Shown here piece by piece: positions 6,973-12,657 of a stretch of 22,981 nucleotides of DNA. The DNA is from a virus. The notes under the pieces are model-generated. The model saw nothing but the letters and a program-made list of their open reading frames with translations, had not been told where the DNA came from and did not search any database. The position numbers were made by a program, and so were the translations under genes. The stretch is from positions 1-22,981 of the IMG/VR virus record IMGVR_UViG_3300025127_000299; one strand, written 5' to 3'. The stretch's first letter is position 1. Each line of letters starts with the position of its first letter.

Positions 6973-7453
6973 CATTCAGGTGTGATTTAGATAGATGAAA
7001 ATAGGCTTAAAATTCTAAGAGCCCAGCTGTGGCTATCTAAATCTTTTAACTATATAAGCTACACCTAACATAACTTATGGGTAGTTCCACAGCAAAATTA
7101 AATTGTGACTAGAACTTCTAAGGAGACCTTAAATAAAAATAATAAAATTTAAGATATAATGTTCTCTCAACCTGTCCTAGCCACAAACTAATTAGGTAGT
7201 CGCATGATGGTTTCTAGCACTTATTTGCGTTTCATCCTTGACTTCCCTCGTCACTCCATGTCCCCGAATTTAATCTAGGATTTATAATGGTTTAGACTTC
7301 AAGATTTTATAAAGGCTCATTACCTACCTAAACTAAGAGCAAGGCGTTGTTTATATGCTTCTTAATCTACTGACAACCTAATGTCTTCAATCTCAAACAA
7401 GCGACTATCATCCTTTAAGTCCCTGTCGTATTTGAGGACACCTTGCAAACTTT
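6973..7453 (-). ncRNA. Candidate large structured noncoding RNA
   Basis: No open frame of note exists here on either strand; stops are dense on the minus strand in all frames. The region is rich in perfect complementarity. An 11-bp stem pairs 6984-6994 with 7033-7043, extended by a 5-bp stem 6979-6983/7061-7065. Others are 7083-7091 with 7104-7116 (5+4 bp with a bulge), 7128-7134 with 7147-7153, 7290-7295 with 7328-7333, and 7392-7397 with 7431-7436. A pseudoknot-like arrangement has TAAGAGC (7334-7340) with 7357-7364 and GTTGT (7346-7350) in its loop with ACAAC (7373-7377). Long-range pairs are 7192-7199 with 7324-7331 or, alternatively, 7195-7203 with 7401-7409. A strong terminator closes the minus-strand side. 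The 5' end is unknown; no consensus promoter was found, so it may be processed from the operon. It is not tRNA, tmRNA or RNase P RNA by their conserved sequences. Large ornate phage RNAs (GOLLD, ROOL) are the nearest kind by size, unverified. Confidence 0.6.
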
Positions 7454-7702
7454 TTAATCGACCTTGATAAAACTAACTAAAGCTTTTTCAAGACAATCAA
7501 TGATTTCTAAATTTGAAAACCCTCTATCAGGGTCATAATCTATATTAGTAAAAGCTATTTCTAATGCTTCTTTTACAACAGCTTCAAACTGTCTATCTGA
7601 CATTCGAGCAGAAATATTATTCATACAACTCATATGTTCAGAAAATATATCAATCCATGATTCATTGGATTGACTTCTATCATCTATTATTTCCCATGTC
7701 AT
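7454..7702 (-). CDS. Hypothetical protein, 82 aa
   Basis: Not recognised. Mostly helical and acidic (WIDIFSEHMSCMNN, RQFEAVVKEALEIAFTNIDYD, LEIIDCLEKALVSF). GAGG lies 8 nt before the ATG, within the end of the 58-aa gene, so it is coupled. It is the last gene before the structured noncoding region, and its stop is adjacent to that region. Confidence 0.65.
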   Translation of the reverse strand: MTWEIIDDRSQSNESWIDIFSEHMSCMNNISARMSDRQFEAVVKEALEIAFTNIDYDPDRGFSNLEIIDCLEKALVSFIKVD

Positions 7703-7703
7703 T

Positions 7704-7880
7704 TTAGCTACCTCTTAATGCTCTGCGTTGTTTAACATACTTTCTAACAAGAAAGTCTTTATTATCAGCAATATACTCAGCAAAGCCTTTTCTTGTATCT
7801 TGCTCATTGTAAGTGACTTTCTCATGACAATACTCATTATAAGTTCTTAAAAAGAATAAATCAATTTTTCTAATCTTCAC
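7704..7880 (-). CDS. 58-aa GTG-start protein of unknown function
   Basis: The 58-aa frame starts at GTG with AGAGG six nt upstream and overlaps the preceding gene's end by 11 nt. The product is helical and charged, starting VKIRKIDLFFLRTYNEY and ending KYVKQRRALRGS with a strongly basic tail that could touch nucleic acid. No family recognised. It fills what would otherwise be a 166-nt gap between two genes and ends 1 nt before the next ATG. Confidence 0.65.
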   Translation of the reverse strand: MKIRKIDLFFLRTYNEYCHEKVTYNEQDTRKGFAEYIADNKDFLVRKYVKQRRALRGS

Positions 7881-8154
7881 GAAGAACCTCTTCTATAATT
7901 TTTTCCAACTCATCTATTACTAGAGAGTCATAGTCTATGTAATATACAGTATTACCTAGTTTAGTTTTATCTATCCTAGCAATACTTGGTTTTAGCATAT
8001 TACTTTTATCCCAATTATCTGGTTCTAATTGGTCTAACATTTCTCTAAACTTAGCGTCTTGTTCAGGTCGTAAAGCATACGCCACTAAAACCGGAGCTTC
8101 AGGGTGTTCTTCTTTAAACCAACCAAGATATCCAAACTTATCATTACTCATCAT
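7870..8154 (-). CDS. Hypothetical protein, 94 aa
   Basis: Not recognised. A soluble alpha/beta protein with APVLVAYALRPEQDAKFREML (strand then helix), a second strand GNTVYYIDYDSLVIDELEKIIEEVL with a terminal helix. Two consecutive ATG codons (8154 and 8151) are possible; the second has better spacing from AAGGA. It overlaps its upstream neighbour by 11 nt and the 58-aa gene by 11 nt. No function inferred. Confidence 0.7.
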   Translation of the reverse strand: MMSNDKFGYLGWFKEEHPEAPVLVAYALRPEQDAKFREMLDQLEPDNWDKSNMLKPSIARIDKTKLGNTVYYIDYDSLVIDELEKIIEEVLRED

Positions 8155-8407
8155 GTTTTCCTTCTATATGTTCCATGAACTCAGGATTATCTAGCCAAAG
8201 CTCCTCAATTCTATCGTTATCAATTACTGCTTTTTTCAGCTGTATTGTTCTACCATATCCATCAACAACTGTGTTGCCAACCTCATCAAGTGTTTTGATG
8301 ATACCTGTATCTAAATAGTCACTAACGAAACCTCTACCAACAGAGCCTTCTAATTGTAAGAAAGTGCCTTTGTTATAAAAATCTAATGCTCTCTCATATA
8401 CACTCAT
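8144..8407 (-). CDS. Hypothetical protein, 87 aa
   Basis: Not recognised. The middle, GSVGRGFVSDYLDTGIIKTLDEVGNTVVDGYGRTIQLKKAV, has Gly-spaced strands like a small SH3/KOW-type barrel, and the ends are helical (VYERALDFYNKG at the start, ELWLDNPEFMEHIEG at the end). It starts in an ATGA overlap with the 29-aa membrane peptide and has a strong AGGAGG site 4 nt upstream located in that peptide's Glu-rich end. Confidence 0.7.
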   Translation of the reverse strand: MSVYERALDFYNKGTFLQLEGSVGRGFVSDYLDTGIIKTLDEVGNTVVDGYGRTIQLKKAVIDNDRIEELWLDNPEFMEHIEGKHDE

Positions 8408-8493
8408 TCTTCCTCCTCACTATTAAACCAAACTACAAAACCTACTGCTATTGATACAAAGAGTAAGAACAATACTATTATCTCAGCATTCAT
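8404..8493 (-). CDS. 29-aa single-span membrane micro-protein
   Basis: The product is 29 aa: an N-terminal MNAE, a hydrophobic span of roughly residues 5-23 (IIVLFLLFVSIAVGFVVWF), then NSEEEE. It overlaps the end of the 70-aa gene at its start and has an ATGA overlap with the 87-aa gene at its end. Its codons for the acid tail double as that gene's AGGAGG SD, so part of the selection on it may be on the SD. Function unknown; membrane insertion is inferred from hydrophobicity. Confidence 0.6.
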   Translation of the reverse strand: MNAEIIVLFLLFVSIAVGFVVWFNSEEEE

Positions 8494-8692
8494 CAAACTC
8501 TCTCCTAAATTCTTCGTCAGACATTAGACCATCATTAATAAAAGCCTGTTCGATACTTTCTAAAATATCATCTCGGTCTGCCTGTTTGTTTACCACAGAA
8601 TGAATAACATCAATAGCATATAGAAGTTTCTCATGAATATCTATATCGTGGCTTCTCAACCATCTACTAACCATTTGTTTAGGTATTCTCAT
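8483..8692 (-). CDS. Hypothetical protein, 69-70 aa
   Basis: Not recognised. Begins with an MRIPKQMVSRWLRSHDIDIHEKLLYAID segment of helix-turn-helix-like length, then DDILESIEQAFINDGLMSDEEFRREFDEC. An upstream ATG at 8695 is also in frame; the one at 8692 has the better spacing from AAGGAG. The gene starts within the last codons of the 57-aa gene (8679-8852). A small DNA-binding protein is possible but not shown. Confidence 0.65.
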   Translation of the reverse strand: MRIPKQMVSRWLRSHDIDIHEKLLYAIDVIHSVVNKQADRDDILESIEQAFINDGLMSDEEFRREFDEC

Positions 8693-8852
8693 CATTCTCC
8701 TTCTTCATTTTAGACCTATCATGATTAGTAATATCAATCAAAGTATCGTTAATTACTTTGGTTAGTAATGGATTTACATAAGACAACTCTGTTATGTTGT
8801 TAATGTAAGTCACATTAAACTCACCCTCTTTCCTAGTTTTAGGTTTACTCAT
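8679..8852 (-). CDS. 57-aa hypothetical protein
   Basis: The 57-aa frame starts with MSKPKTRKEGEFNVTYINN and ends DRSKMKKENDENT; it is hydrophilic with basic termini. ATGA overlap with the upstream gene and AAGGAG 6 nt before the ATG make it convincing, and it closes what would otherwise be a 150-nt gap. It ends 17 nt inside the next gene. No family recognised. Confidence 0.65.
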   Translation of the reverse strand: MSKPKTRKEGEFNVTYINNITELSYVNPLLTKVINDTLIDITNHDRSKMKKENDENT

Positions 8853-9046
8853 TCTTTCTCCTTATCTGTATGTCTTACATTTTCAAATGAATTATGGTCT
8901 AAATTTAATTCATACAAATCTTCCTCTATCTTTATGACAAAGTTTTCTTTCAGTGCTTTATCAAGCAATTCATCTTCATTTAACTCAAAGTTAAAACAAG
9001 GTGCTTGATTAACCCATAACGATTTCTTAGTAAAAGTTATACTCAT
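8849..9046 (-). CDS. Hypothetical protein, 65 aa
   Basis: Not recognised. Acidic, probably mixed alpha/beta: MSITFTKKSLWVNQAPCFNFELNEDELLDKAL, then IKIEEDLYELNLDHNSFENV and a charged tail. It overlaps its upstream partner by 4 nt and begins just beyond the coiled-coil protein's stop. SD is weak (GGGAG several nt upstream). No function inferred. Confidence 0.6.
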   Translation of the reverse strand: MSITFTKKSLWVNQAPCFNFELNEDELLDKALKENFVIKIEEDLYELNLDHNSFENVRHTDKEKE

Positions 9047-9723
9047 TTTTCTCCCTTTAATTCTTTCAAAGCATTATCCATCTCGTGATTTGTAAGTATA
9101 GCAATATCTTTTAGTCTATCTGAACTACTTTCGACTTCATCAAAGAACCAAGATTGTTTATCAACTAAGACATCAATAAACTTTTCAAGAGCTTCAACTT
9201 TAGCTTTTACCACTCCCATATCTTCATCTAGTGCAGATACAAGAGATGTATCAAGTGATTCAACTTTATCCTGTAGTGTTTTAAAGTCAGCTTTTAATAC
9301 ATCAACATCATGACTTAGTTCTGGTTCAAGACTAGCTTCTTGTGTTGCTTCTATATCATTTACTTTATTTAGTAAATCTTCTACATCAGTAAAGACATCA
9401 GTATCATCAATGCTTTCTCTAACCATATCAGGTAGTATATCATCAGCATATTCTCTGACTGCACTAGTGATATCTTCAGAATATTTCTCATCAATACCAT
9501 CACTAAGTTGAGATTCAAGTTCATATTCTAAATCACTTTGAATATCACGACCTTTATCTTCAACTATCTCATCTACTTTCTCATCAATAGTATCAGCATA
9601 TTCATCATGAAGCCTATCAAATTTAGCTTCAAGCATAGTCATTCCTAACCAATGTTTAATAGCATTAGTTAAGCTACGAAGTCCTGTATAAACATACAGA
9701 AAGTTTTTTATTTTATTAATCAT
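9043..9723 (-). CDS. Acidic coiled-coil protein, 226 aa
   Basis: No enzyme motif is visible. Residues 1-30 form a basic, aromatic amphipathic segment (MINKIKNFLYVYTGLRSLTNAIKHWLGM). The rest is strongly acidic with heptad-like hydrophobic spacing (EYADTIDEKVDEIVEDKGRD, LNKVNDIEATQEAS, LKADFKTLQDKVESLDTSL and VKAKVEALEKFIDVLVDK), giving long coiled-coil helices. It could anchor by its basic N-terminus to membrane or DNA and oligomerise through the rest. The SD AAGGAG lies unusually far (about 12 nt) upstream of the ATG, so expression may be low. Function unknown. Confidence 0.75.
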   Translation of the reverse strand: MINKIKNFLYVYTGLRSLTNAIKHWLGMTMLEAKFDRLHDEYADTIDEKVDEIVEDKGRDIQSDLEYELESQLSDGIDEKYSEDITSAVREYADDILPDMVRESIDDTDVFTDVEDLLNKVNDIEATQEASLEPELSHDVDVLKADFKTLQDKVESLDTSLVSALDEDMGVVKAKVEALEKFIDVLVDKQSWFFDEVESSSDRLKDIAILTNHEMDNALKELKGEK

Positions 9724-9795
9724 AACAATATAAGGCTCCTTAAACCTATAATAGTTAATTAAGAAGTTTAATGAGTTTTCTCAGCTCCAAACTTG

Positions 9796-10038
9796 TTAGT
9801 CTTTTAAAGTATTACAGTTGCCTACAATCTCAGCATACTTTTGAGCAGTCTGTAATATCCAAAGATTATCACTAATTAATCTTCTTCTTTGTGAATTATC
9901 ACAACAACAAACAGCACTGTATAAACCTGCCATAGCTTTAGATATATCTTTAGCTCTAGTATCTACCATACCTTTATCCACTAGATACATAGCAAATCTA
10001 TCTCCATTTGCTACACCATAGTCTTTAATATCTTCCAT
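9796..10038 (-). CDS. Hypothetical protein, 80 aa
   Basis: Not recognised. Helical, with a MAGLYSAVCCCDNSQRRRLI segment containing three consecutive Cys followed by a basic run, and a start of MEDIKDYGVANGDRFAMYLVDK. AAGGA lies 5 nt before the ATG. The triple Cys might bind a metal or form disulfides, but there is no second cluster. It is separated from the coiled-coil gene by 72 bases with no clear promoter or terminator. Confidence 0.6.
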   Translation of the reverse strand: MEDIKDYGVANGDRFAMYLVDKGMVDTRAKDISKAMAGLYSAVCCCDNSQRRRLISDNLWILQTAQKYAEIVGNCNTLKD

Positions 10039-10052
10039 AATTTTCCTTATAG

Positions 10053-10295
10053 TTATTGAATTGTTCTATGAGTATTCATATCAGAACTAAAAAACTTTTC
10101 TATTAGTTCTAATATATCACTATCATCTACTTGACCTTTACAGAATAAAATACCTGCAAAGTGAATGTTTACAAAATCTATACAGTTTACATATTCATCT
10201 TTACTAAGACCTAGTGAGTTATCTTCTTTGTATCTCTCTAATATCTTATATATTCTTGATATGTATTCTTCTTGAATAGGTAAGTAATAACTCAT
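10053..10295 (-). CDS. Hypothetical protein, 80 aa
   Basis: Not recognised. Helical protein with an aromatic-rich N-terminus (SYYLPIQEEYISRIYKILERYKED) and a C-terminal DDSDILELIEKFFSSD. Starts in an ATGA overlap with the preceding basic protein. SD is weak (AGAGAATAAG), so coupling to the upstream gene probably supports translation. Confidence 0.6.
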   Translation of the reverse strand: MSYYLPIQEEYISRIYKILERYKEDNSLGLSKDEYVNCIDFVNIHFAGILFCKGQVDDSDILELIEKFFSSDMNTHRTIQ

Positions 10296-10594
10296 CTTAT
10301 TCTCTGTAACTGATATTTAGTAATATCATGTTGTGTAACACCAGCTCTGTTATCGAAGTAAGGCACTCTTACACTTTGTATTTGAAACATAGTATAACCT
10401 TTTTTCCATAACTCACTTCTGTCATTCTTGAACGAAAAAGACTGAGCTTTTCTAAACTTTCTAATAGTTAGATATCTTACAACCTCTGATAGAGTATCAA
10501 ACAGTTTTCCTCTTTCAAACATATTATCTATGTTTTTCTGAGTTTGAGCCAACTTTGTTAGTGGCTTGTGAACGAATTTCTTTTTTCTTTTCAT
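10292..10594 (-). CDS. Basic hypothetical protein, 100 aa
   Basis: The frame is open to 10681, but that upstream part lies over a promoter and its first codons derive from the promoter's repeat. The ATG at 10594 has AAGGA six nt upstream, so I chose it. The product begins MKRKKKFVHKPLTKLAQTQ and stays basic throughout (RYLTIRKFRKAQSF, KKGYTMFQIQ), which suggests a nucleic-acid-associated protein. No family recognised. It is transcribed from the promoter at 10640-10668. Confidence 0.7.
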   Translation of the reverse strand: MKRKKKFVHKPLTKLAQTQKNIDNMFERGKLFDTLSEVVRYLTIRKFRKAQSFSFKNDRSELWKKGYTMFQIQSVRVPYFDNRAGVTQHDITKYQLQRIR

Positions 10595-10639
10595 AAAAAA
10601 TCCTTGTTGATGAAACCGACTCATTCGACTTCGGAAACC

Positions 10640-10668
10640 ATTGAAACAAATCGAAACCGACTTGTCAA
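10640..10668 (-). promoter_or_regulatory. Sigma-70-type promoter for the 10594 gene and downstream genes
   Basis: On the minus strand TTGACA (10668-10663) is followed by a 17-nt spacer and TTCAAT (10645-10640; four of six). The predicted start near 10633 gives a leader of about 39 nt. The -35 and the 34 bases upstream are repeated at 11444-11483. Confidence 0.65.
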
Positions 10669-10702
10669 TCGTAAAACGCATGATAAAGATTATTGTGTTT
10701 TA
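10663..10702 (-). repeat. Promoter-associated dyad, copy A
   Basis: About 40 bases including and upstream of the -35 are nearly the same as 11444-11483, with roughly five mismatches. The element contains ATAA-AGA-TTAT at its centre and flanking AAAAC.C / G.GTTTT arms, so it is a dyad suitable for a regulator or a transcription activator binding just upstream of -35. An alternative is a recently duplicated promoter. Confidence 0.7.
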
Positions 10703-10716
10703 GATAACAAATAAAA

Positions 10717-11112
10717 TTAAAATTTATATGCAACTCCTGTAATAATTTTATCTTCAGGATTAGATTTAAAACCATAATTTTTCCACCATCCTTTTGGTCT
10801 TTTGTATTTACCTGTTTCCACCCTAGCTTTAGAAGAAGCGTCTTGTCTAGCTAAGTAACGCCAATAGATAAAAGCATGATTACAAAAGAGTTTTAAAGAT
10901 AATCTTTTACTGCGATTTTTATAAACTTTAGGTGTCCAACCAGCAATCTCTTTCCATCTAAGAGTTACCCATTTTCTACCAACAGTAATCGTGCATATCT
11001 TTCTACCTTCATGAGTTGGAAACTCACAAGTATACTTATCTCCTGATTTAGGATTAAGTAAATACTTTTGTAGTTTAGTCGAATTAACATCTAGTATTTT
11101 TATCTTTTCCAT
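10717..11112 (-). CDS. Basic Trp-rich hypothetical protein, 130 aa
   Basis: I chose ATG 11112; the frame is open further upstream but that part lies inside the membrane-protein gene. The ATG lies within the end of the membrane-protein gene (13-nt overlap). The product is basic and rich in Trp and Tyr (RKWVTLRWKEIAGWTPKVYKNRSKRLSLK, FIYWRYLARQD, RPKGWWKNYGFKSNP). Strands with alternating basic and aromatic residues look like a DNA- or RNA-binding fold, but I recognise no family. Expressed with the TMEM65-like protein from the 11421-11449 promoter; about 120 bases after its stop hold the next promoter. Confidence 0.65.
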   Translation of the reverse strand: MEKIKILDVNSTKLQKYLLNPKSGDKYTCEFPTHEGRKICTITVGRKWVTLRWKEIAGWTPKVYKNRSKRLSLKLFCNHAFIYWRYLARQDASSKARVETGKYKRPKGWWKNYGFKSNPEDKIITGVAYKF

Positions 11113-11381
11113 AATCTTCTCAGTTTGCCTATATAAACAAACATAGGTATAAATATTAAGCCTATCAAGCAACCAAAGGCAGTTCCGAAAGCTAAGTCCC
11201 ATGAACCACTACCTGCTCCACCTAAAAAGTCTGACAAAGCATTACCAATACCAGCTCCGAACACAGTCCCTAAACCTTTTTGGAATTGCTTAGGTAAATA
11301 CTTTTCAACTTCATAACCTGTCATGGCTCCAAAAATCATGACAGCATTGTCGATTATTCCAAAAACTACATATTCAAACAT
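11100..11381 (-). CDS. TMEM65-like integral membrane protein
   Basis: A 93-aa membrane protein read from ATG 11381, chosen because AAGGAG is 7 nt upstream; the frame is open to 11462 but that portion covers the promoter. Helix 1 VFGIIDNAVMIFGAMTGY and helix 2 GLGTVFGAGIGNALSDFLGG have the DNxxMI...G and GNxxSD.xG signature that I recognise from TMEM65 (human mitochondrial inner-membrane protein and bacterial relatives); helix 3 is FGTAFGCLIGLIFIPMFVYI, followed by a basic KLRRLWKR tail. TMEM65 proteins are linked to ion and membrane physiology in mitochondria. Here it could alter host membrane ion balance or act in lysis timing (inference). It is the first minus-strand gene, with its own promoter. 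Confidence 0.75.
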   Translation of the reverse strand: MFEYVVFGIIDNAVMIFGAMTGYEVEKYLPKQFQKGLGTVFGAGIGNALSDFLGGAGSGSWDLAFGTAFGCLIGLIFIPMFVYIGKLRRLWKR

Positions 11382-11420
11382 TTCAGTTCTCCTTGCCGAC
11401 ACCATTGCCGGACTGCCACC

Positions 11421-11449
11421 ATTAAAACCGAACTCAAACCGATTGTCAA
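11421..11449 (-). promoter_or_regulatory. Sigma-70-type promoter for the TMEM65-like gene
   Basis: On the minus strand TTGACA (11449-11444), 17-nt spacer, TTTAAT (11426-11421; five of six). Predicted start near 11414, leader of about 33 nt. The -35 sits in the GATTGACAA context also seen upstream of ssb, of the 10594 gene and of terS. Confidence 0.8.
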
Positions 11450-11483
11450 TCGTAAAACACACAATAAAGATTATCGTGTTTAT
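11444..11483 (-). repeat. Promoter-associated dyad, copy B
   Basis: Second copy of the element at 10663-10702. The arms AAACAC and GTGTTT flank ATAA-AGA-TTAT, so this copy pairs almost perfectly. The element spans the -35 and about 34 bases upstream, a typical activator or operator position. Confidence 0.7.
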
Positions 11484-11507
11484 ATAAAAACAATATAGAT
11501 TTATTTT

Positions 11508-11551
11508 GCATACTCCTTTAAGTTATCCAAAAAGTACCTAGTTTAGAGGGT
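11508..11551. repeat. 44-bp direct repeat, copy 1
   Basis: Starts GCATACTCCTTTAA, continues through TATCCAAAAAGT and ends GAGGGT. It matches the second copy at 38 of 44 positions. The two starts are 62 bp apart. Confidence 0.9.
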
Positions 11552-11569
11552 TTCGTAGCTATATTGTGT

Positions 11570-11613
11570 GCATACTCCTTTAACCTATCCAAAAAGTTCC
11601 TAGACTACAGGGT
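11570..11613. repeat. 44-bp direct repeat, copy 2
   Basis: Shares the blocks GCATACTCCTTTAA and TATCCAAAAAGT with copy 1; the six differences fall between the blocks and near the end. Identical blocks about six helical turns apart suggest binding sites for a phage regulator or iterons of an origin; neither is shown. Confidence 0.9.
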
Positions 11614-11654
11614 GCGACCTAGCTTCATACACGATAGAGTTTAGAGAAAAAATC

Positions 11655-11674
11655 TATATGCCATTGCATATAGT
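11655..11674. repeat. Perfect 8-bp inverted repeat
   Basis: CTATATGC and GCATATAG separated by CATT, with an A-run before it and a run of eight T about 14 bases after. Could be an operator or a cruciform/hairpin near the origin. Confidence 0.8.
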
Positions 11675-11742
11675 CTATATTAGGGAATTTTTTTTCACTT
11701 TTTGCCCAGAGAGATACTGAATTTTTGTCCAGCAGTTGAGAC

Positions 11743-11761
11743 CATAAATTTTTAATTTATG
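11743..11761. repeat. Perfect hairpin, 8-bp stem
   Basis: CATAAATT and AATTTATG with a TTT loop. In RNA on either strand it would form a tight stem; it lacks a T-tail, so it is not a terminator. Confidence 0.8.
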
Positions 11762-11767
11762 AGGGTG

Positions 11768-11822
11768 ATTCATTCGTGTTTATGCAGGAAGCAAAGCTCG
11801 TAGGAAAAACGCAAGAATGAAT
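11768..11822 (+). repeat. Long bulged stem-loop
   Basis: ATTCATTC (11768-11775) pairs with GAATGAAT (11815-11822), and GTGTTT (11776-11781) with AAACGC (11807-11812), a two-base bulge between them on the 3' side. The apical part contains AGC-AAA-GCT. The G-U pair favours an RNA fold on the plus strand. It lies just before the TTGACA pair. Confidence 0.7.
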
Positions 11823-11897
11823 GAGCCTTGACAGATTTGACATTTCGATTTTTCTGTGCTTCTATAGAAGGGTATTCGGCTCAAAGAGTCGGGACCT

Positions 11898-11934
11898 CAG
11901 CTTTTAGCTGTGATAACTATTAGCCGAAAGGCTA
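11898..11934 (+). promoter_or_regulatory. Leader hairpins abutting the ribosome site of the 11948 gene
   Basis: CAGCT-TTT-AGCTG (11898-11910) and TAGCC-GAAA-GGCTA (11921-11934), the latter with a GNRA tetraloop. Its 3' arm ends at the AGGGAGA SD (11934-11940), 8 nt before the ATG. Such a stem can insulate or control the SD. Confidence 0.65.
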
Positions 11935-11947
11935 GGGAGATTTTGAA

Positions 11948-12367
11948 ATGTCAAAGTCTAAAACCCAGAATCGAAAGATTCTACCGAAGTCTGCCACTAA
12001 AGCAGAGCTTAATGTAGCTTACAACGAGTTGTTAGCTAATCTCGTAAAGTTGGAAGCAAAGCTTTCCAAGAAACCAGCAACTAAAGTTGCTAAAGTCGCT
12101 AAAGTCGATAAGTTTGCTGAAAGCAACAAGGCTCCAGCTACTCCGAAACAGTGCAACAGAGTTGCATGGCATTTATCTCAGCTATCCGGTTTACCGGAAG
12201 GGTTTAGATATCCTAACCTTAGAGCAATAGCTTTACAGCTATCATCGAAGGGTAAGCTAAAGGGTAAAGATATTTCCAATATCTTAACTCTAAAGGCTTG
12301 GAGTAACACAAAGCTGAAAGCTTTTGTGGAGGCTCAGTTAGAATACGAGATTAACCAGAATGGTTAA
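11948..12367 (+). CDS. Lys/Ala-rich hypothetical protein, 139 aa
   Basis: Not recognised. The N-terminus is basic (KSKTQNRKILPKSATKAELN, with a coiled-coil-like helix to about residue 40), then a Lys/Ala/Val linker with repeats of KVAKVAKVDK, then a C-terminal domain (TPKQCNRVAWHLSQL, FRYPNLRAIALQLSSKGKLKGKDISNILTLKAW). The TPKQ...H/L pattern occurs at the start of small helical domains in plasmid and phage proteins, without a known function. Start supported by GGGAG. The coding sequence is richer in G+C and in AAG/GTC codons than the flanking phage genes, suggesting recent acquisition. Overlaps the next gene by 8 nt. Confidence 0.75.
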   Translation: MSKSKTQNRKILPKSATKAELNVAYNELLANLVKLEAKLSKKPATKVAKVAKVDKFAESNKAPATPKQCNRVAWHLSQLSGLPEGFRYPNLRAIALQLSSKGKLKGKDISNILTLKAWSNTKLKAFVEAQLEYEINQNG

Positions 12368-12638
12368 GTCCAGTATTCTACCGGCAGGGTGCAGGGTTCT
12401 ATTGAACCCTGTATCTCCTTCTAGAAAACAGAGAGAAGCTATCATACTTGATAGCTCTAGAGATGTTTTAAGAAGTGTGAAGATACTAGCCATGAATGGC
12501 TATGGAGAAGATGAATATGACATTTATGTCAATGAAATCTGTAAAGCTAAACTTAACAGGTTCAGTAACTTCGTTAAGGTTACTGTTAGCGATAACCATA
12601 AGCTACGCTTATCCAGACTAGGAGTAAGTATGAAATAA
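12360..12638 (+). CDS. Hypothetical protein, 92 aa, possible small beta-barrel
   Basis: Not recognised. The beta-rich pattern ILPAGCRVLLNPVSPSRKQREAIIL, SVKILAMNGYGEDEYDIYVNEICKAKL and NFVKVTVSDNHKLRLSRLG suggests an SH3/Tudor-type barrel. It overlaps the 139-aa gene by 8 nt and ends in a weak hairpin (12633-12649) over the stop codon, followed by a strong terminator. Shares the higher G+C of its partner, so the pair travels as a unit. Confidence 0.7.
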   Translation: MVKSSILPAGCRVLLNPVSPSRKQREAIILDSSRDVLRSVKILAMNGYGEDEYDIYVNEICKAKLNRFSNFVKVTVSDNHKLRLSRLGVSMK

Positions 12639-12657
12639 CAAAGTTATTTTTCCCTAG

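Larger units (their letters stand above)
11462..11947. other. Divergent intergenic control region, candidate replication origin
   Basis: About 490 bases without a gene lie between the leftward and rightward operons. They hold, from the left, the upstream part of the dyad, two 44-bp direct repeats, a perfect palindrome (11655-11674), a run of T (from 11688), a hairpin (11743-11761), a long bulged stem (11768-11822), two TTGACA boxes (11828-11833 and 11837-11842) without good -10 elements, and two leader hairpins ending at the SD of the 11948 gene. Repeats, palindromes and AT-rich patches suit an origin or a regulated promoter hub. No dnaA box is evident. Confidence 0.5.

Noticed and set aside
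7000-7450. tRNA, tmRNA or RNase P RNA in the noncoding region
   Set aside because: Looked for the conserved tmRNA and RNase P blocks and a TψC arm; none were found.
11385-11462. N-terminal extension of the membrane protein and, likewise, of the 10594 gene
   Set aside because: Both extensions are translated promoter repeats; good SD sites precede the internal ATGs.
11495-11520. Ribosome-site-like AAAGGAG plus ATG within the 44-bp repeats (minus strand)
   Set aside because: The ATG is only one base from the SD, and in one copy the frame stops after four codons.
11828-11865. Sigma-70 promoter for the 11948 gene at TTGACA pairs
   Set aside because: No acceptable -10 at 16-18 nt from either box; left as unassigned.
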